A stretch of 64,000 nt of DNA from NCBI RefSeq assembly GCF_020804225.1, contig NZ_WJBI01000016.1, positions 86,175-150,174 on the forward strand, written 5' to 3'. The stretch is from Methanosarcina sp. DH2. GTDB lineage: Archaea; Halobacteriota; Methanosarcinia; Methanosarcinales; Methanosarcinaceae. How positions within the stretch are numbered: the stretch's first letter is position 1; every line of letters starts with the position of its first letter. The position numbers were made by a program, and so were the translations under genes. Positions 53,510-63,381 of this stretch are shown here, one piece after another. The notes under the pieces are model-generated. The model did not search any database. It was not told the origin of the DNA and worked only from the letters and a program-made list of their open reading frames with translations.

Positions 53510-53901
53510 GCCTCAATGTTAAGTTCTTTGATGAGTAGATTTCGAGCGCTCAAAGAAATATGGTGAGCAAGTTCGATAGCCCTTCTCTCAGCTATGGACT
53601 CCTGGTACTTAAATGCCCTTGAAAACATACTTTCTGGCACCCACAGGGGCTGGTTGTACATATCCCCTTTTTCTACCACAATTGTCCCCTCAAAGGAAAG
53701 CTGGTTAGCCGTATCCTCAATCAGCTGCACGACATCAAGCAAGCCAGGTGCTCTTTTAAGCCAGAATGGAAGGATCTTCACCTGCTTCACCTTTTCGATA
53801 TGGTCAGCAGAAACAGTAAGGGCTGCTGCCGCACAGACCATGTAGTAGCCTTCTTTGATCCTGTGCCTGCCCGAAATGTCCACTGCAATAATGTTCCACA
53901 T
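53506..53901 (-). CDS. DUF2209-like protein, coupled to hflX
   Basis: A 131-residue protein (MWNIIAVDISGRHRIKEGYY) that resembles the archaeal DUF2209 family, of unknown function; the IAVDISG start recalls RNase H-like folds. No catalytic triad is certain. ATG 53901 follows the ggtgaaacat SD region. Its stop overlaps the hflX start (4 bp), so its job may be linked to ribosome rescue or translation. Confidence 0.7.
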   Translation of the reverse strand: MWNIIAVDISGRHRIKEGYYMVCAAAALTVSADHIEKVKQVKILPFWLKRAPGLLDVVQLIEDTANQLSFEGTIVVEKGDMYNQPLWVPESMFSRAFKYQESIAERRAIELAHHISLSARNLLIKELNIEA

Positions 53902-53969
53902 CTATGTTTCACCCTCTTTCCGGGATGAAAACCCGGTTTTTACGACCCTAAAGAGAACGGCGAGTGTGT

Positions 53970-54065
53970 CCATTCAGATCAATAATTTACTCGGATCAGT
54001 AATTCACCTGGATCAGTAATTTACCTGGATCAATAATTTACCTGTATCAGTAATATTTACTCAAA
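53970..54065. repeat. 18-bp-type tandem repeat between endA and the hflX operon
   Basis: Five degenerate copies of gatcagtaatttacctg (variants with aattcac and ataattt) at about 53977-54060. The hflX operon promoter is expected within or beside it. Confidence 0.75.
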
Positions 54066-54107
54066 TCTCTGCTCGAAAAAAATACAATATGAAATCGCAT
54101 TAGAGGA

Positions 54108-55160
54108 TCACATTTTGACCCTGCCGATATCCAGGTACTCGACCCCTTCCCCTTTCTCGACTGCAAAGAGCATTCGTTTGCGCACGCTGTTTGCAAGCCG
54201 GACAGCCCCGGACATAACCGGAAGCCTGAACTCGTAATCTGCAGGGATAACGTTCACAAGGTACTCGGAATGAGGAATCTTTTCTATGGTTTCGACTTTC
54301 CTGTAGACCCTGAAATGAGTCCCGAACTTGAAACCTGTCTTGACCACATGCCCGGAGTCCCTCAGGGCTTTATATGCACTGTATTTCCGCAGGAAAGAAC
54401 CTTCGATTTCCGAGGCTTTCTCAACAAACTCTTCGAATGAGAAGACCTTTCCTTTTCTGTCCCTGACAACTATGACCCCTCTGGAAAAGAGGTAGAGAGA
54501 CTCAACAAGGGACAGCTGCAACCTTTCAGGGTCGAGCATTTTCCCGTAGAAACCTCTGGTATAAAGAGCCCCGGAAGCCTGAGGGTCCCAGGCTATTACC
54601 CTGTCTTCGAGGAAAGTTGCATCGGTTTTAACTACAGGGGAAGGCTCAAGCATCTCCCCTTCAGGGGCAGCGGTTTTTACCTCGTAAAAGGTAAGGTCGC
54701 TTTCTTCGTCCACCACAGCCAGGATGAACTGCTTGTGTACATTTTCTGCCGAGGCGACAGAGTCCTCCAAAAGCTTCACAGGAAGGAGCTGCCTTTCGGA
54801 CAGGACATGGACAAAAATTCTTGCTGCACTTTTTCCGGGATGGCTGCCTCTCGGGTATACCCTGAAGTCCGAAGCTGAAGGCTGGACATAATACCCCCGC
54901 TCTTTGAGGTCTTTATACACTATATATTTCAGCTCGAAATTCTCCTGCCTCAAAGAAGCCTGTTCGAAAAAGGCCCTGAAATCAAGCAGCCTTCCTTCAA
55001 GCTCGATATCGAGTTTTCCTCTGAACTGGAGGTATGCAGCTTCAACAAGGGATAGTTCAAGCCCGTCATCCCTGGGACGCCCGAAATAACCTGTTTTGTA
55101 AAGTTCGGCTACCGCTTCCTTTCCGGCAAGGACCCGGTCCCCTTTAAGTTGTGTTTTCAA
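54108..55160 (-). CDS. endA: tRNA-splicing endonuclease (EndA, homodimeric type)
   Basis: Cuts introns out of precursor tRNAs at bulge-helix-bulge motifs. The 350 residues consist of two related halves, as in the alpha2 archaeal form: a degenerate N-terminal half (RGYYVQPSASDFRVYPRGSH near 95-114) and a catalytic C-terminal half with TGFKFGTHFRVYRK, the HSEYLVNVI histidine near 300, and VRLANSVRKRMLFAV with the active lysine. TTG 55160 is preferred as aggtga lies five bases upstream; GTG 55169 would add three residues. Complete and monocistronic. Confidence 0.94.
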   Translation of the reverse strand: MKTQLKGDRVLAGKEAVAELYKTGYFGRPRDDGLELSLVEAAYLQFRGKLDIELEGRLLDFRAFFEQASLRQENFELKYIVYKDLKERGYYVQPSASDFRVYPRGSHPGKSAARIFVHVLSERQLLPVKLLEDSVASAENVHKQFILAVVDEESDLTFYEVKTAAPEGEMLEPSPVVKTDATFLEDRVIAWDPQASGALYTRGFYGKMLDPERLQLSLVESLYLFSRGVIVVRDRKGKVFSFEEFVEKASEIEGSFLRKYSAYKALRDSGHVVKTGFKFGTHFRVYRKVETIEKIPHSEYLVNVIPADYEFRLPVMSGAVRLANSVRKRMLFAVEKGEGVEYLDIGRVKM

Positions 55161-55277
55161 TAGATTCACCTGAAAAGAAAATAGAATAAAAATAAGTTTT
55201 ATAAGAGTTTATTTTGTATAATTCTGGCTTTTAACAGTATGGGTTTTAACAGTCTTTCTTGTATCAATCTGGATTGT

Positions 55278-55348
55278 ACCAATCAGATTGTATCAATCAG
55301 ATTGTATCAATCAGATTGTGTCAATCAGATTGTGTCAATCAGGATTGT
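55278..55348. repeat. 14-bp tandem repeat
   Basis: About five copies of aatcagattgtatc, the later ones with g for a (gtgtc). Confidence 0.85.
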
Positions 55349-55510
55349 TATTACAGTATTGTAAGAATCCTGCCTGTAAAACTCATTTATAATAACCTGG
55401 CTTAATATAAGGCTTAATATAATATTGTTTTTTCTACCTGCAAAGATAAGTGATCTATGACCTGCAGGAGGATTATGCAATTCTGTGGATCATACCTTAA
55501 GATCATGTCT

Positions 55511-55601
55511 TAGAATAATGTCCTAGAATAATGTCCTAGAATAATGTCCTAGAATAATGTCCTAGAATAATGTCCTAGAATAATGTCCTAGAATAATGTA
55601 T
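55511..55601. repeat. 13-bp tandem repeat, 7 copies
   Basis: Unit tagaataatgtcc, with all copies identical except the last, which ends in tat. Identity implies recent expansion. Confidence 0.92.
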
Positions 55602-55684
55602 TCTGATTATGCATTCTGAGTATATATTCTGATTATATATTCTGATCATGTATTCAGACCATGCATTTAGGTTGAAAACCCGGA

Positions 55685-57220
55685 TTAAGTCTGTGTGTTT
55701 TGTATATTTTCACCCGGAGTCCCTGAAATCCCTGAACCTCTGGAATCCCTGAACATACGGGCAGCTTCGACAAGTGAACCTGCAAGTTCCCTGTATGCGA
55801 CCCCGTGCAGGTGGGCGTAAGAACCAAGGGTATTGCAAGCAATAAGCCCATCCCTATCCCCTTTTATTCCGGTGCCCCGCGAAAGAGTTATTGCAAATTC
55901 CGCATCATCAGGGATTTCCCGGATTTCGGAGTGGTGGAACTCATGTCCTTTGAAGCTGCTGCCTTCTTTTCCTATAAGGCAGTCCCTATCAAGGGTCCCG
56001 ATATTGTAACTGACAACCCTTGTCTGCCCCATAATCGTGTGGCCTGGAAGCGCCCCAACCATTGAATAGGTGGACTCTGGCATAGACGCATCGTGGTATG
56101 TGCCTTTTCCCGGAACTCCTGTACTGATTTTCTCAGTAAGGTACATGAGCCCACCGCACTCGGCGTATACAGGCATACCTGCAGCGGAAGCTTCTTTAAT
56201 ATCTGTTCGCATGGACTCGTTGGCTTCGAGTTCGGCTGCAAAAAGTTCGGGGTAACCACCTCCTATATAAAGTCCGTCAACATCAGGAAGCCGGAGGTCT
56301 TTTACCGGGCTGAAGTAAACAATTTCCGCACCTGCAAGTTCCAGCAGGTCAATATTGTCATGGTAGTAAAAATTGAAAGCTTCGTCAAGGGCAATACCTA
56401 TCTTTGGTCTGTAAGACCCTGAACTTACAGAAGGGGAAAAAACACTGTTTTCCAAACTTTCCAGGGGGTTTGCGCTCCTTGCGATTTCCAGGAAGCGGTC
56501 CACATCAATTCCTTTAGTGATAATTTCTTCAATGCCCCGAAGCCTCTCATCAAACCCTTCGTTCCCAAGCCTCCGCCTTCCTTCAAGAGCCGGCATAAGC
56601 CCGAGGTGCCGCATGGAAATCTGCATGGAGGGGTCTCTTGGAATAATTCCTATAACCGGCACGCCAGTGTAGTATTCTATTGCCTCTTTTGCCTTTTCTG
56701 CGTGGCGGTGGCCCCCTATATTGTTGAGGATTACGCCTGCAATCTCCACATCAGGGTCGAAATTCTTGTATCCGCTTATAAGGGCAGCACTGGAGCGAGT
56801 AATGCTGCGGGCATTGATTACGAAAACCACAGGGCATTTAAGGATTTTTGCAATTTGGGCAGTGCTCCCAAGGTCGCTCAAGCTTTCAAAGCCCTCGTAA
56901 AGCCCGCGGACACCTTCAATAATTGCAATATCCGCCCCGTCGCCGGTTTCACAGGCATGAGTATAGACATCAAGAATCCCGTTCTCATCCATAAGGTACC
57001 CATCAAGGTTCCTGCAGAACCTGCCTGTGATCTCAGTGTGGTAGCTGGGATCGATGTAGTCAAGGGCGACCTTGAAGGGCTGGACTTTATACCCTCTTGA
57101 AACAAGGGCAGCCATAAGGCCCATGGAAATTGTAGTCTTGCCTGAAGAGGAACGGTCTGCAGAAATAAGTACTCTGGGAATGCTCCCTGCCCCTGTTCCG
57201 GATTGTTTGCTGTGGGTCAT
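55685..57220 (-). CDS. cfbB: Ni-sirohydrochlorin a,c-diamide synthase
   Basis: Second step of coenzyme F430 synthesis: glutamine-dependent amidation of side chains a and c of Ni-sirohydrochlorin, with ATP. 511 residues. N-terminal dethiobiotin-synthetase-like ATPase with ISADRSSSGKTTISMGLMAA near 18-37, C-terminal class I amidotransferase with the cysteine in YAECGGLMYL near 340 and HEFHHSE near 430. It resembles CbiA of cobalamin synthesis, but its place next to cfbC and cfbD identifies it. Last gene of the cfbA-E-D-C-B row, 61 bp after cfbC. Confidence 0.93.
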   Translation of the reverse strand: MTHSKQSGTGAGSIPRVLISADRSSSGKTTISMGLMAALVSRGYKVQPFKVALDYIDPSYHTEITGRFCRNLDGYLMDENGILDVYTHACETGDGADIAIIEGVRGLYEGFESLSDLGSTAQIAKILKCPVVFVINARSITRSSAALISGYKNFDPDVEIAGVILNNIGGHRHAEKAKEAIEYYTGVPVIGIIPRDPSMQISMRHLGLMPALEGRRRLGNEGFDERLRGIEEIITKGIDVDRFLEIARSANPLESLENSVFSPSVSSGSYRPKIGIALDEAFNFYYHDNIDLLELAGAEIVYFSPVKDLRLPDVDGLYIGGGYPELFAAELEANESMRTDIKEASAAGMPVYAECGGLMYLTEKISTGVPGKGTYHDASMPESTYSMVGALPGHTIMGQTRVVSYNIGTLDRDCLIGKEGSSFKGHEFHHSEIREIPDDAEFAITLSRGTGIKGDRDGLIACNTLGSYAHLHGVAYRELAGSLVEAARMFRDSRGSGISGTPGENIQNTQT

Positions 57221-57281
57221 GCTTTCAACACCCCTGAGTTTAATTTATTCATTTATCGCAGTACGGGTAAGTTTTTGCAGT

Positions 57282-58079
57282 TTATTTTGTCATTTCCCTT
57301 AACCGTTCATCGCTCAGGTGGCCTGCCATAACCTTCGTTTCGTTTTGAATGATTGCCTTTCCGAGCTGGCGGTAGATTTCGGCAATGTCGGATTCGGGAG
57401 CTTTTTCCATGACGGAGTACCCGTCTCGCTCGCAAACCTGGACTACATCCCGCTTGGGGATGAAAGCCATAAGCTGACTGCCGATCTCCTCAGCAAATTT
57501 TTTGACGATTTCCTCTTCCCGGATTGCGTTTCTTGAATTGCAGATAACCCCGCTAAGAGGCATTCCGATCTTAGAAAACCCTTTGCAGATGTTGTTTGCA
57601 GCATACAGTGGCATATATTCTCCTGAGGTCAGGACGTATGCCTCATTTACATAGCCCTTCCGGACAGGGGCAACAAATCCGCCGCAGACGATATCTCCGG
57701 GCACATCGTAGATTATAAGGTCCTGTTCTTTAAGGAGATTTTCTGAAATGCTTTTCAGCTTCTGGATTGCAACTATGATCCCGCGACCTGCACAACCTAC
57801 GCCGGGCTCCGGGCCACCGGCTTCTATACATTTGACGCCTGCATATCCTTCAAAGACCACATCTTTTTCCTTTACATCCACACCTTCGCGGAGCAGGTCG
57901 AGGATGGTTGGGATTCTCCTGCCCCCAAGAAGGGTTATGGACGAATCACTTTTGGGATCGCAGCCTATGATCATAACTTTCTTCCCTGCTTCCGCACAGG
58001 CAGCTGCAATATTTGAGGCTGTGCTCGACTTACCTATGCCGCCTTTTCCGTAAATTGCAACGATCTTTTGTTTTTTCAA
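57282..58079 (-). CDS. cfbC: Ni-sirohydrochlorin a,c-diamide reductive cyclase, NifH-like subunit
   Basis: ATP-driven electron donor of the F430 reductive cyclase. 265 residues. Walker [15 protein letters not shown] is at about 10-23, and the 4Fe-4S cluster of the homodimer is held by the cysteines in GVGCAGRGI near 93 and [10 protein letters not shown] near 130. Like NifH, BchL and BchX, it gives electrons to the NifD-like CfbD. The gap to cfbD is 105 bp and contains a tatcctggctttactt repeat. Confident by context. Confidence 0.95.
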   Translation of the reverse strand: MKKQKIVAIYGKGGIGKSSTASNIAAACAEAGKKVMIIGCDPKSDSSITLLGGRRIPTILDLLREGVDVKEKDVVFEGYAGVKCIEAGGPEPGVGCAGRGIIVAIQKLKSISENLLKEQDLIIYDVPGDIVCGGFVAPVRKGYVNEAYVLTSGEYMPLYAANNICKGFSKIGMPLSGVICNSRNAIREEEIVKKFAEEIGSQLMAFIPKRDVVQVCERDGYSVMEKAPESDIAEIYRQLGKAIIQNETKVMAGHLSDERLREMTK

Positions 58080-58089
58080 AGGATCTTCC

Positions 58090-58180
58090 TCCCGTTATCT
58101 GACTATATCCTGGCTTTACTTTATCCTGGCTTTACTTTATACCGGCCTTACTTTATCCTGACCTGTATCCTGACTCTTTT
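58090..58180. repeat. Short tandem repeat between cfbD and cfbC
   Basis: About four copies of tatcctggctttactt, the later ones degenerate (taccggccttactt, tatcctgacc). It lies in the transcribed gap of the F430 operon. Confidence 0.75.
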
Positions 58181-58184
58181 ATTT

Positions 58185-59297
58185 TCAGGTTTCCTTTGCA
58201 ACTTCCCTTAAAGTGGCTCCAAACTCGGATTCCACTATTTCGCTGACTCCAAGGGTCTTTGGGTGGAGGTCGATCTCAACCATAACATGCTCGTGCCCCA
58301 TCTCTTTTAAGGGAAGGACCTGCCTGGGACCATTCGTAATCGAGATCAGTTCCATATCCCTTATGTTCTCCATCGGGACTGCATGCGGAACACCCGTAAT
58401 AACTGCAAAATCGTAATCACTGTATTTCGTCTTAATCAGTTCGCTGACCTTTTCCCCTGCTATAGGGTACTCATCCATGCCGCCGATGATTTCATGGATC
58501 TCAACCCCATGGGCTATGAAGTCACGCATGATGTATTTTGCATGCTGCCTGACCCGCGGAAGCCCGAGTTCAGGATCGATATTTGCCATATTGACCAGAT
58601 TTTCCTTTTTACCGAGAACAGCTGCAACCTCATTGACTGCAAGGGTAATATCTGCAAACATATAGCCTGTTTCTTTTTTGGCATTCATTATGATGAGACC
58701 TTTCTTGCCTTCCTTAAGGAGTTCAATGACACGCCTGGCAACCTTATATTTGAGATCCCCACGGGAAGGGGCAAGGTATTCCCTGCTTGCAGCCCCGAAT
58801 TTTTTTTCAACCTCTGTAGCTTTTATGAGGAGGTATTCCTGGCGCTCGAACTCTTTATGGTCAATTATCCCGGCATCGAGTGCAGACTCAAGGGCAAAGA
58901 GTACGCCTTTAGTGTTGTTGTGATAGCCTGCATGCACTTCGACTTCAATAACCGGGATATCCGGGTTTGCCTCGAGCACGGCTTCATGCATCTCCTCTCC
59001 TATAATCATGCTGGCGCAGGTCCCGACAACACCCAGAATTTTCGGGTTGAAGAGTTCGATGGACTTGTTGATTAGCTGTACAAGCCGGTCATGCCCTCCG
59101 AAAACAAAACCATTCTCGTCAAGCCCTGTAGTAACTACATGGATGCCGTCCTCCTCAAGCAGCCTCGCATGCTTGAATGAGCAGCCAGGAGGCCCGTGAA
59201 GAATTGCAACATCGACATTCAGGTCTCTCAGGGTATAAAGAGCCGCAACTATTGAACTCGGGCGGGGGTGAATAATTGAAATCTCTTTTCCAGTCAT
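58185..59297 (-). CDS. cfbD: Ni-sirohydrochlorin a,c-diamide reductive cyclase, NifD-like subunit
   Basis: Catalytic homodimer subunit that reduces the Ni-sirohydrochlorin diamide and closes the E ring to give 15,17(3)-seco-F430. 370 residues. Two cysteines in [10 protein letters not shown] near 39 and [11 protein letters not shown] near 100 fit the cluster ligands of NifD-like proteins. The C-terminal part has [14 protein letters not shown] and the ring-binding region. It is shorter than nitrogenase NifD, as is usual for this family. 337 bp separate it from cfbE. Confidence 0.95.
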   Translation of the reverse strand: MTGKEISIIHPRPSSIVAALYTLRDLNVDVAILHGPPGCSFKHARLLEEDGIHVVTTGLDENGFVFGGHDRLVQLINKSIELFNPKILGVVGTCASMIIGEEMHEAVLEANPDIPVIEVEVHAGYHNNTKGVLFALESALDAGIIDHKEFERQEYLLIKATEVEKKFGAASREYLAPSRGDLKYKVARRVIELLKEGKKGLIIMNAKKETGYMFADITLAVNEVAAVLGKKENLVNMANIDPELGLPRVRQHAKYIMRDFIAHGVEIHEIIGGMDEYPIAGEKVSELIKTKYSDYDFAVITGVPHAVPMENIRDMELISITNGPRQVLPLKEMGHEHVMVEIDLHPKTLGVSEIVESEFGATLREVAKET

Positions 59298-59634
59298 GAC
59301 AAATCCTCTTACTGATAAATCCTCTTATTCTGATTATACGAATGCTAAATATGGGTTTTACCCGGAAAATTCCGGCATCCCGCAGGACAATTAACCCCGA
59401 CCTGAACGGGAAGAAGGTATCCGGAAGCAGGATCAGTTGATAGTTAAACAAGCAATGGAAACGAATACAGATTAGAAGACCCTGTATAAAATTGTATCAT
59501 AAAAATCCGGCGAAAAGTCAGCAGCCTGACCGGAAATCCTGCCAATCTTCCGGACCCGGCCGGAGAATTTTCGAAGGAACAACATACATAGAACAAGTTG
59601 CATGAAAGATCATCCAGAGTAATAGAGTTAGCGT
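59298..59634. other. Gap inside the F430 row, no gene seen
   Basis: The gap between cfbE and cfbD has no credible frame. Near 59470-59600 it contains g/c-rich short inverted words (ccggcgaaaag, ccggacccggccgg) that could give an RNA hairpin. An internal promoter for cfbDCB is possible. Confidence 0.4.
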
Positions 59635-61167
59635 TTAGCGGAAACATTTCACGGAAGAGAGAATTATATCTTCTGTTCCTGCAAGTTCCAAAGCTTTCAA
59701 AAGCCCTTCCGGGAGGCTTTCTGCATAAGAGGCATTTTTACCAGCTACTGCTTTCATCCTTTCTCCAACGAGTATAATATGCCTGCATCTCGTACCGAAG
59801 CTCTCAACAAAACCCTGTACTGAGACCGGGGGAAGTCCCTCGCAGACCTGAGAGGCTTCCTCTCCGAGGACAAGAATTATGCCCCTTTTTTTTTCGTCCT
59901 TTTTCTTAAGGAGAGCGTATTCAAGAGCTTTTTCAGCAGAGAGGATGTCCATTCCGGAGTTAGAGTTATCAACAAGGGCAACCCCGTTAAGATCTTTTTC
60001 CTGCATCCTGCCTGAAAGCCCCCTGAATTCCTCAAGCACGGAAACTACAATTTTTCGATCAACCCCAAGTTCGAGAGCGGCTGCTGAGGCTGCAACAAAG
60101 GCGGTCCTGTATGCCGAATTGTGATACCCGGGGCGCAGGGAAGCTGAAAAAATTTCTTCTCCTCTACGGAGAAAACGCAGGACAGAGCCTGAAACTCCGG
60201 GAGTAATTGACGGTTCCGGGGGGGCTGACGGTTCTGGAGAAGCTGACGGTTCTGAAACAGCGGATAACTCTGAAGGAATTGATAATTCTTCAGAAGCTGG
60301 TAATTTTGAAGCCCCATCTTCAGTTTCAAGAACAAAATCAGGAACCTCAGACAGCTTTACATTGAGCTCTGTATAAAATGGGTCCTTAAAGGTGAGAACC
60401 TTTGCCCGGCTTCCTTTTGCGGCCTCAAGGGCTTTTTCTGCCCCGGCATTAAGAAGAAGGGTGCTTCCGGGTTTTGCGTTCAGGATAAGCTGGAGTTTTG
60501 CATCACTTGCAAAGGCAGTGTTGTTTGCAATTCCGTAATCAGGGGAAAGGGTTGTAAGGATCCCGAGGTCTGCAGTACCCATACCTCCGATAGAGATTTC
60601 AAATATGAAGAAGTCAGGCCTGATCCCTGCCTCAAGACTTTTTTCAATGGCTGTCAGGATACTTCCCGGAGTAATGCTCAGGCCGCTGTGAATAAGAGAA
60701 GGAGTCCCCTCTTTCCAGGCTTCAAGCCCGCGCGAGGTATGGAGCACGATATCGAACCTGCGGGAGAGCATATCAGCGAGCAGGGACGCAGTGCTTGTCT
60801 TCGCTTTTACGCCAGTGATTTCAATTATCTTTATACCCGAAAGCTCAGGGTCATCTTGCAGAATTTTCCCTACAGCTTCGTGGTGAGATAGAACTGTTTT
60901 TCCTTCCGACCTGGCTTCTGCAAGCATGGGATAAGCCGGATCCAGGTGCACAGGCGCTACCAGAAAATCGAATTCGGATAAAGGGAGAGGAGCTTTTGAA
61001 AAGCGAATACCGCAGTTTTCTTCAAGCTCCCCGAGCAACGCCGGATCCACGGTCCCGTAAACATCTACTCCGGACACATCGTTTCCCAGAGCTGCAAGCT
61101 TTTTTGCGATTGGAATGCCGCCGTGTGTCAGGTCAAGCACGGCGAGCTTCTTCCGAAAAAGGTCCAT
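59635..61167 (-). CDS. cfbE: Coenzyme F430 synthetase (Mur-ligase family)
   Basis: Final step: ATP-dependent closure of the six-membered F ring of seco-F430 to F430, by a MurC/MurF-type ligase. 510 residues; the ATP loop reads [19 protein letters not shown] near 116-134, and the central and C-terminal ligase domains follow ([20 protein letters not shown]). Residues about 280-320 hold a low-complexity insertion of SxPEPSA-like words absent from ordinary Mur ligases. 27 bp after cfbA, same strand. Assignment is firm by context. Confidence 0.92.
   Translation of the reverse strand: MDLFRKKLAVLDLTHGGIPIAKKLAALGNDVSGVDVYGTVDPALLGELEENCGIRFSKAPLPLSEFDFLVAPVHLDPAYPMLAEARSEGKTVLSHHEAVGKILQDDPELSGIKIIEITGVKAKTSTASLLADMLSRRFDIVLHTSRGLEAWKEGTPSLIHSGLSITPGSILTAIEKSLEAGIRPDFFIFEISIGGMGTADLGILTTLSPDYGIANNTAFASDAKLQLILNAKPGSTLLLNAGAEKALEAAKGSRAKVLTFKDPFYTELNVKLSEVPDFVLETEDGASKLPASEELSIPSELSAVSEPSASPEPSAPPEPSITPGVSGSVLRFLRRGEEIFSASLRPGYHNSAYRTAFVAASAAALELGVDRKIVVSVLEEFRGLSGRMQEKDLNGVALVDNSNSGMDILSAEKALEYALLKKKDEKKRGIILVLGEEASQVCEGLPPVSVQGFVESFGTRCRHIILVGERMKAVAGKNASYAESLPEGLLKALELAGTEDIILSSVKCFR
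60200..60300 (-). repeat. Low-complexity coding repeat in cfbE
   Basis: Degenerate tandem words (ggttctggagaagctgac type) encode a Pro/Glu/Ser-rich linker with PEPSA and PSELSA units. The frame is kept. It probably lies in an external loop between the two ligase domains. Confidence 0.8.
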
Positions 61168-61194
61168 AACAAAACCGGACCCAGATCTTTAAAT

Positions 61195-61587
61195 CTACAG
61201 GGATTCCTGAACCCTCTTAAAGACGAGGTCAGCTATCAGTGAGTCGGCTCCGAGAGGTTTTGCGTAGCAGAGGGGAATTTCTTTTCCATCAATAGTAATG
61301 GTTCCGCAACCGTTTTCATCCAGGCTCAGGATTTTGGGGATATCCTTTGTGATATGTACACCTGAAGCCAGGAAAACAGGTACTGCTGAAATCTTTGTTA
61401 CTCCTGTACCTGAAAAGCCTGCAATTGCTTCTTCAAGGGTGGGCTCACTGTTTTCCATAAACCCTGCTCTAACAATAACATCAGAGTGCTTCTGTGCGAT
61501 GTAATCTGCGATCTGGCTGACTACCTCTTTGTTGTAAGGCAGTTTGCTCCCGTGGCCAATGGCCAGAATTCCGAGTTTTTCTGTCAT
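61195..61587 (-). CDS. cfbA: Sirohydrochlorin nickelochelatase (small CbiX type)
   Basis: Inserts nickel (or cobalt) into sirohydrochlorin, opening the F430 path and serving cobamide synthesis. 130 residues is the length of the small archaeal CbiX(S). Metal-binding histidines are in [14 protein letters not shown] near 6-19 and [12 protein letters not shown] near 72-83. ATG 61587 is used as gaggttt lies at the right distance; upstream codons ([10 protein letters not shown]) belong to the leader. First gene of the cfb row. Confidence 0.93.
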   Translation of the reverse strand: MTEKLGILAIGHGSKLPYNKEVVSQIADYIAQKHSDVIVRAGFMENSEPTLEEAIAGFSGTGVTKISAVPVFLASGVHITKDIPKILSLDENGCGTITIDGKEIPLCYAKPLGADSLIADLVFKRVQESL

Positions 61588-62036
61588 TTTTGAAACCTCT
61601 TCTAATTTTAAGCTCAATATTATTCAGAATTTGTTTAACACAATTATTTTAATTTGTAACATCAAAGAGTTTAACATAGTTAGGATTTATCCGATATAAC
61701 CTCTTCGTTTCTAAAGTTTATGTGTCTTAATTCCTTGCTGAAGTCTCCTGTGACTGATTCACATTCTAAAAAAGAAGAAGTGCCAAACATAGTTAAGATC
61801 GTTTTAAGACAGTTGGAGGTAAAACATAGTCATTGCCTAGATTATGATTAAGTATCGGCTTATATGACGGAAAAATTAAATCAGAATCAACCTTATGTAC
61901 GGATAAGATGAACTCTTATGCAAGGTTTGCCAACAGCAATAATATAAATCTTGTACAGTTAAAAACAGGTAAGTCGAATCAAGATTTCAATTAAAAAAAT
62001 GAAAGAATCACTGGATTTTGGAACTGAGTCGGTAAC
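61588..62036. other. Divergent intergenic region
   Basis: AT-rich DNA between divergent cfbA and the NmrA-like gene. The word aacatagtta/c occurs three times (about 61673, 61788 and 61823), and ggaggt at 61815 has no start codon in reach. It should carry the cfb promoter near 61630-61660. No gene seen. Confidence 0.5.
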
Positions 62037-62897
62037 ATGAACATGAATATAATATTAGGAGCAACAGGACAGATAGGTTCAATGCTTGTAGATAATCTTT
62101 TAAAGAAAGATCAACCGGTAAGAGCCGTTATTCGAAATGTTTCTAAAGCACAAGAATTAAAAAATAAGGGTGCTGAAGTTATTATTGCAGATTATTTTGA
62201 TGTAGAAGCCTTAAAAAAAGCCTTTCATGGGGGAAGTTCGGTTTTTCTCTTAACACCTGAAAATCCTGCATGTGAAAGTTGTTTAAAAGAAATCCAAATG
62301 ATTATAAACAATTATAGGGAAGCTATATTATCATCCGAAGTTACTAAAATTATTGGTTTATCTTCTATGGGGGCACAGCACGAATCGGGAACAGGTAACC
62401 TGATGGCCTCTTATATGCTGGAACACGCATTCTCTGACCTTGAAATTGAACAAATTTTCATTCGACCTGCTTATTATTTTAGTAACTGGCTTGGATATTT
62501 AGAACTGGTTAAGGAACATGGAATCCTGCCAACTTTTTTTCCACCTGAAATGGAGTTGCCTATGATTGCTCCACCAGATGTTGCTAAATTCTTATCTGAT
62601 GTAATGGTTTGTAAAACTCCACAGGAAAGAATATATGAGATAATGGGTCCTCATGCTTACAGTTCTTCAGATATTGCAAAAATATTCGGAGATGTATTAA
62701 ATAGAGATGTAACTTTACAACAAGTGTTACCTGAAGAATGGGAAAGTACATTGATACAGGCAGGGTTCTCAAAAGATGGGGCAAATAATCTCATACTTAT
62801 GACAAAAGCAGTTATTGATGGAAAAACTAAAAATGATACGGCTAATCAGATTCGTTTTACTACAGATTTCAAAACATATTTGAAAAATAATATATAA
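62037..62897 (+). CDS. NmrA-like NAD(P)-binding protein
   Basis: 286-residue short-chain-reductase-like (atypical SDR) protein. The N-terminal dinucleotide loop IILGATGQIGSMLVDNLL is at about 5-22, and VIIADYFDVEALKKAFHGGS and LSSMGAQHESGTGN follow as in NmrA/quinone-oxidoreductase-type families; the catalytic YxxxK is not evident. Either ATG 62037 or ATG 62043 may be used; no clear SD. Base composition is more AT-rich than the cfb genes beside it, which fits recent acquisition. Substrate not predictable. Confidence 0.85.
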   Translation: MNMNIILGATGQIGSMLVDNLLKKDQPVRAVIRNVSKAQELKNKGAEVIIADYFDVEALKKAFHGGSSVFLLTPENPACESCLKEIQMIINNYREAILSSEVTKIIGLSSMGAQHESGTGNLMASYMLEHAFSDLEIEQIFIRPAYYFSNWLGYLELVKEHGILPTFFPPEMELPMIAPPDVAKFLSDVMVCKTPQERIYEIMGPHAYSSSDIAKIFGDVLNRDVTLQQVLPEEWESTLIQAGFSKDGANNLILMTKAVIDGKTKNDTANQIRFTTDFKTYLKNNI

Positions 62898-63101
62898 AAT
62901 ATTTCATTTTTGGGCTTCTTCAGAAGTTAGCGCCAAAATATTTTGATTAATTACTTCTTCATTGATGAAAACTTGAGCTCCGGTAACATCTAAAAGCTGA
63001 TCTCAATGTTATTTGCTTTCTTTCCGATGTAAATAAGGCCGCCAACCCGAATATGTTTTCTCTCTAAAACCCATATTTCCCCATCAAAAATAATTTTCAA
63101 G

Positions 63102-63143
63102 AAACTGATAAAGTAAAAACAGGAGTAACTTTATCAGTTTTTT
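63102..63143 (+). terminator. Perfect 13-bp hairpin with T run
   Basis: Arms aaactgataaagt (63102-63114) and actttatcagttt (63128-63140) are perfectly complementary, with a 13-base loop, followed by ttt. It looks like an intrinsic terminator downstream of the NmrA-like gene, or it insulates the toxin-antitoxin operon. Confidence 0.6.
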
Positions 63144-63164
63144 AACTGACATGGTCATAAATAC

Positions 63165-63189
63165 CATAATAGCTATAGTGACTATTATG
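63165..63189 (+). promoter_or_regulatory. Inverted repeat at the antitoxin start, candidate operator
   Basis: cataatag (63165-63172) and ctattatg (63182-63189) form a perfect inverted repeat with a 9-base spacer; the second arm includes the ATG start codon. Antitoxins often bind such sites to repress their own operon. Confidence 0.5.
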
Positions 63190-63381
63190 TCAGAAACCAC
63201 AACTATACAGATATCTAAAGACACCCGTGATGAATTAAAAAACATTGGGAAAATGGGTGATGACTACAATACCGTTATACGAAAATTGATCCATGAACAC
63301 AACTGCAATAAACTTATAGACGAAGGCGATAGGCTCATAAGAGAACATCGTGATGAGTTCGTGAGCATCGATGACCTTTAA
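63187..63381 (+). CDS. Antitoxin of a RelBE/ParDE-type module
   Basis: A 64-residue protein with a ribbon-helix-helix-like N-terminus (ETTTIQISKDTRDELKNIG) and a charged, probably disordered C-terminus (EGDRLIREHRDEFVSIDDL) suited to wrap its toxin. ATG 63187 sits in the operator-like palindrome; upstream codons (MVINTIIAIVTI) are less likely. It overlaps the toxin gene by 11 bp. Expected to neutralise the toxin and repress the operon. Confidence 0.85.
   Translation: MSETTTIQISKDTRDELKNIGKMGDDYNTVIRKLIHEHNCNKLIDEGDRLIREHRDEFVSIDDL

Larger units (their letters stand above)
55161..55684. other. Intergenic region with two tandem arrays
   Basis: Holds two tandem arrays: a 14-base aatcagattgtatc type (55278-55348) and a 13-base array (55511-55600). 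A small frame with aggagg at 55475 is only 12 codons and its SD spacing is poor. No gene is called. Confidence 0.6.

Noticed and set aside
55475..55513. 12-codon frame after an aggagg
   Set aside because: SD spacing is only about three bases and the frame ends in the tandem repeat.
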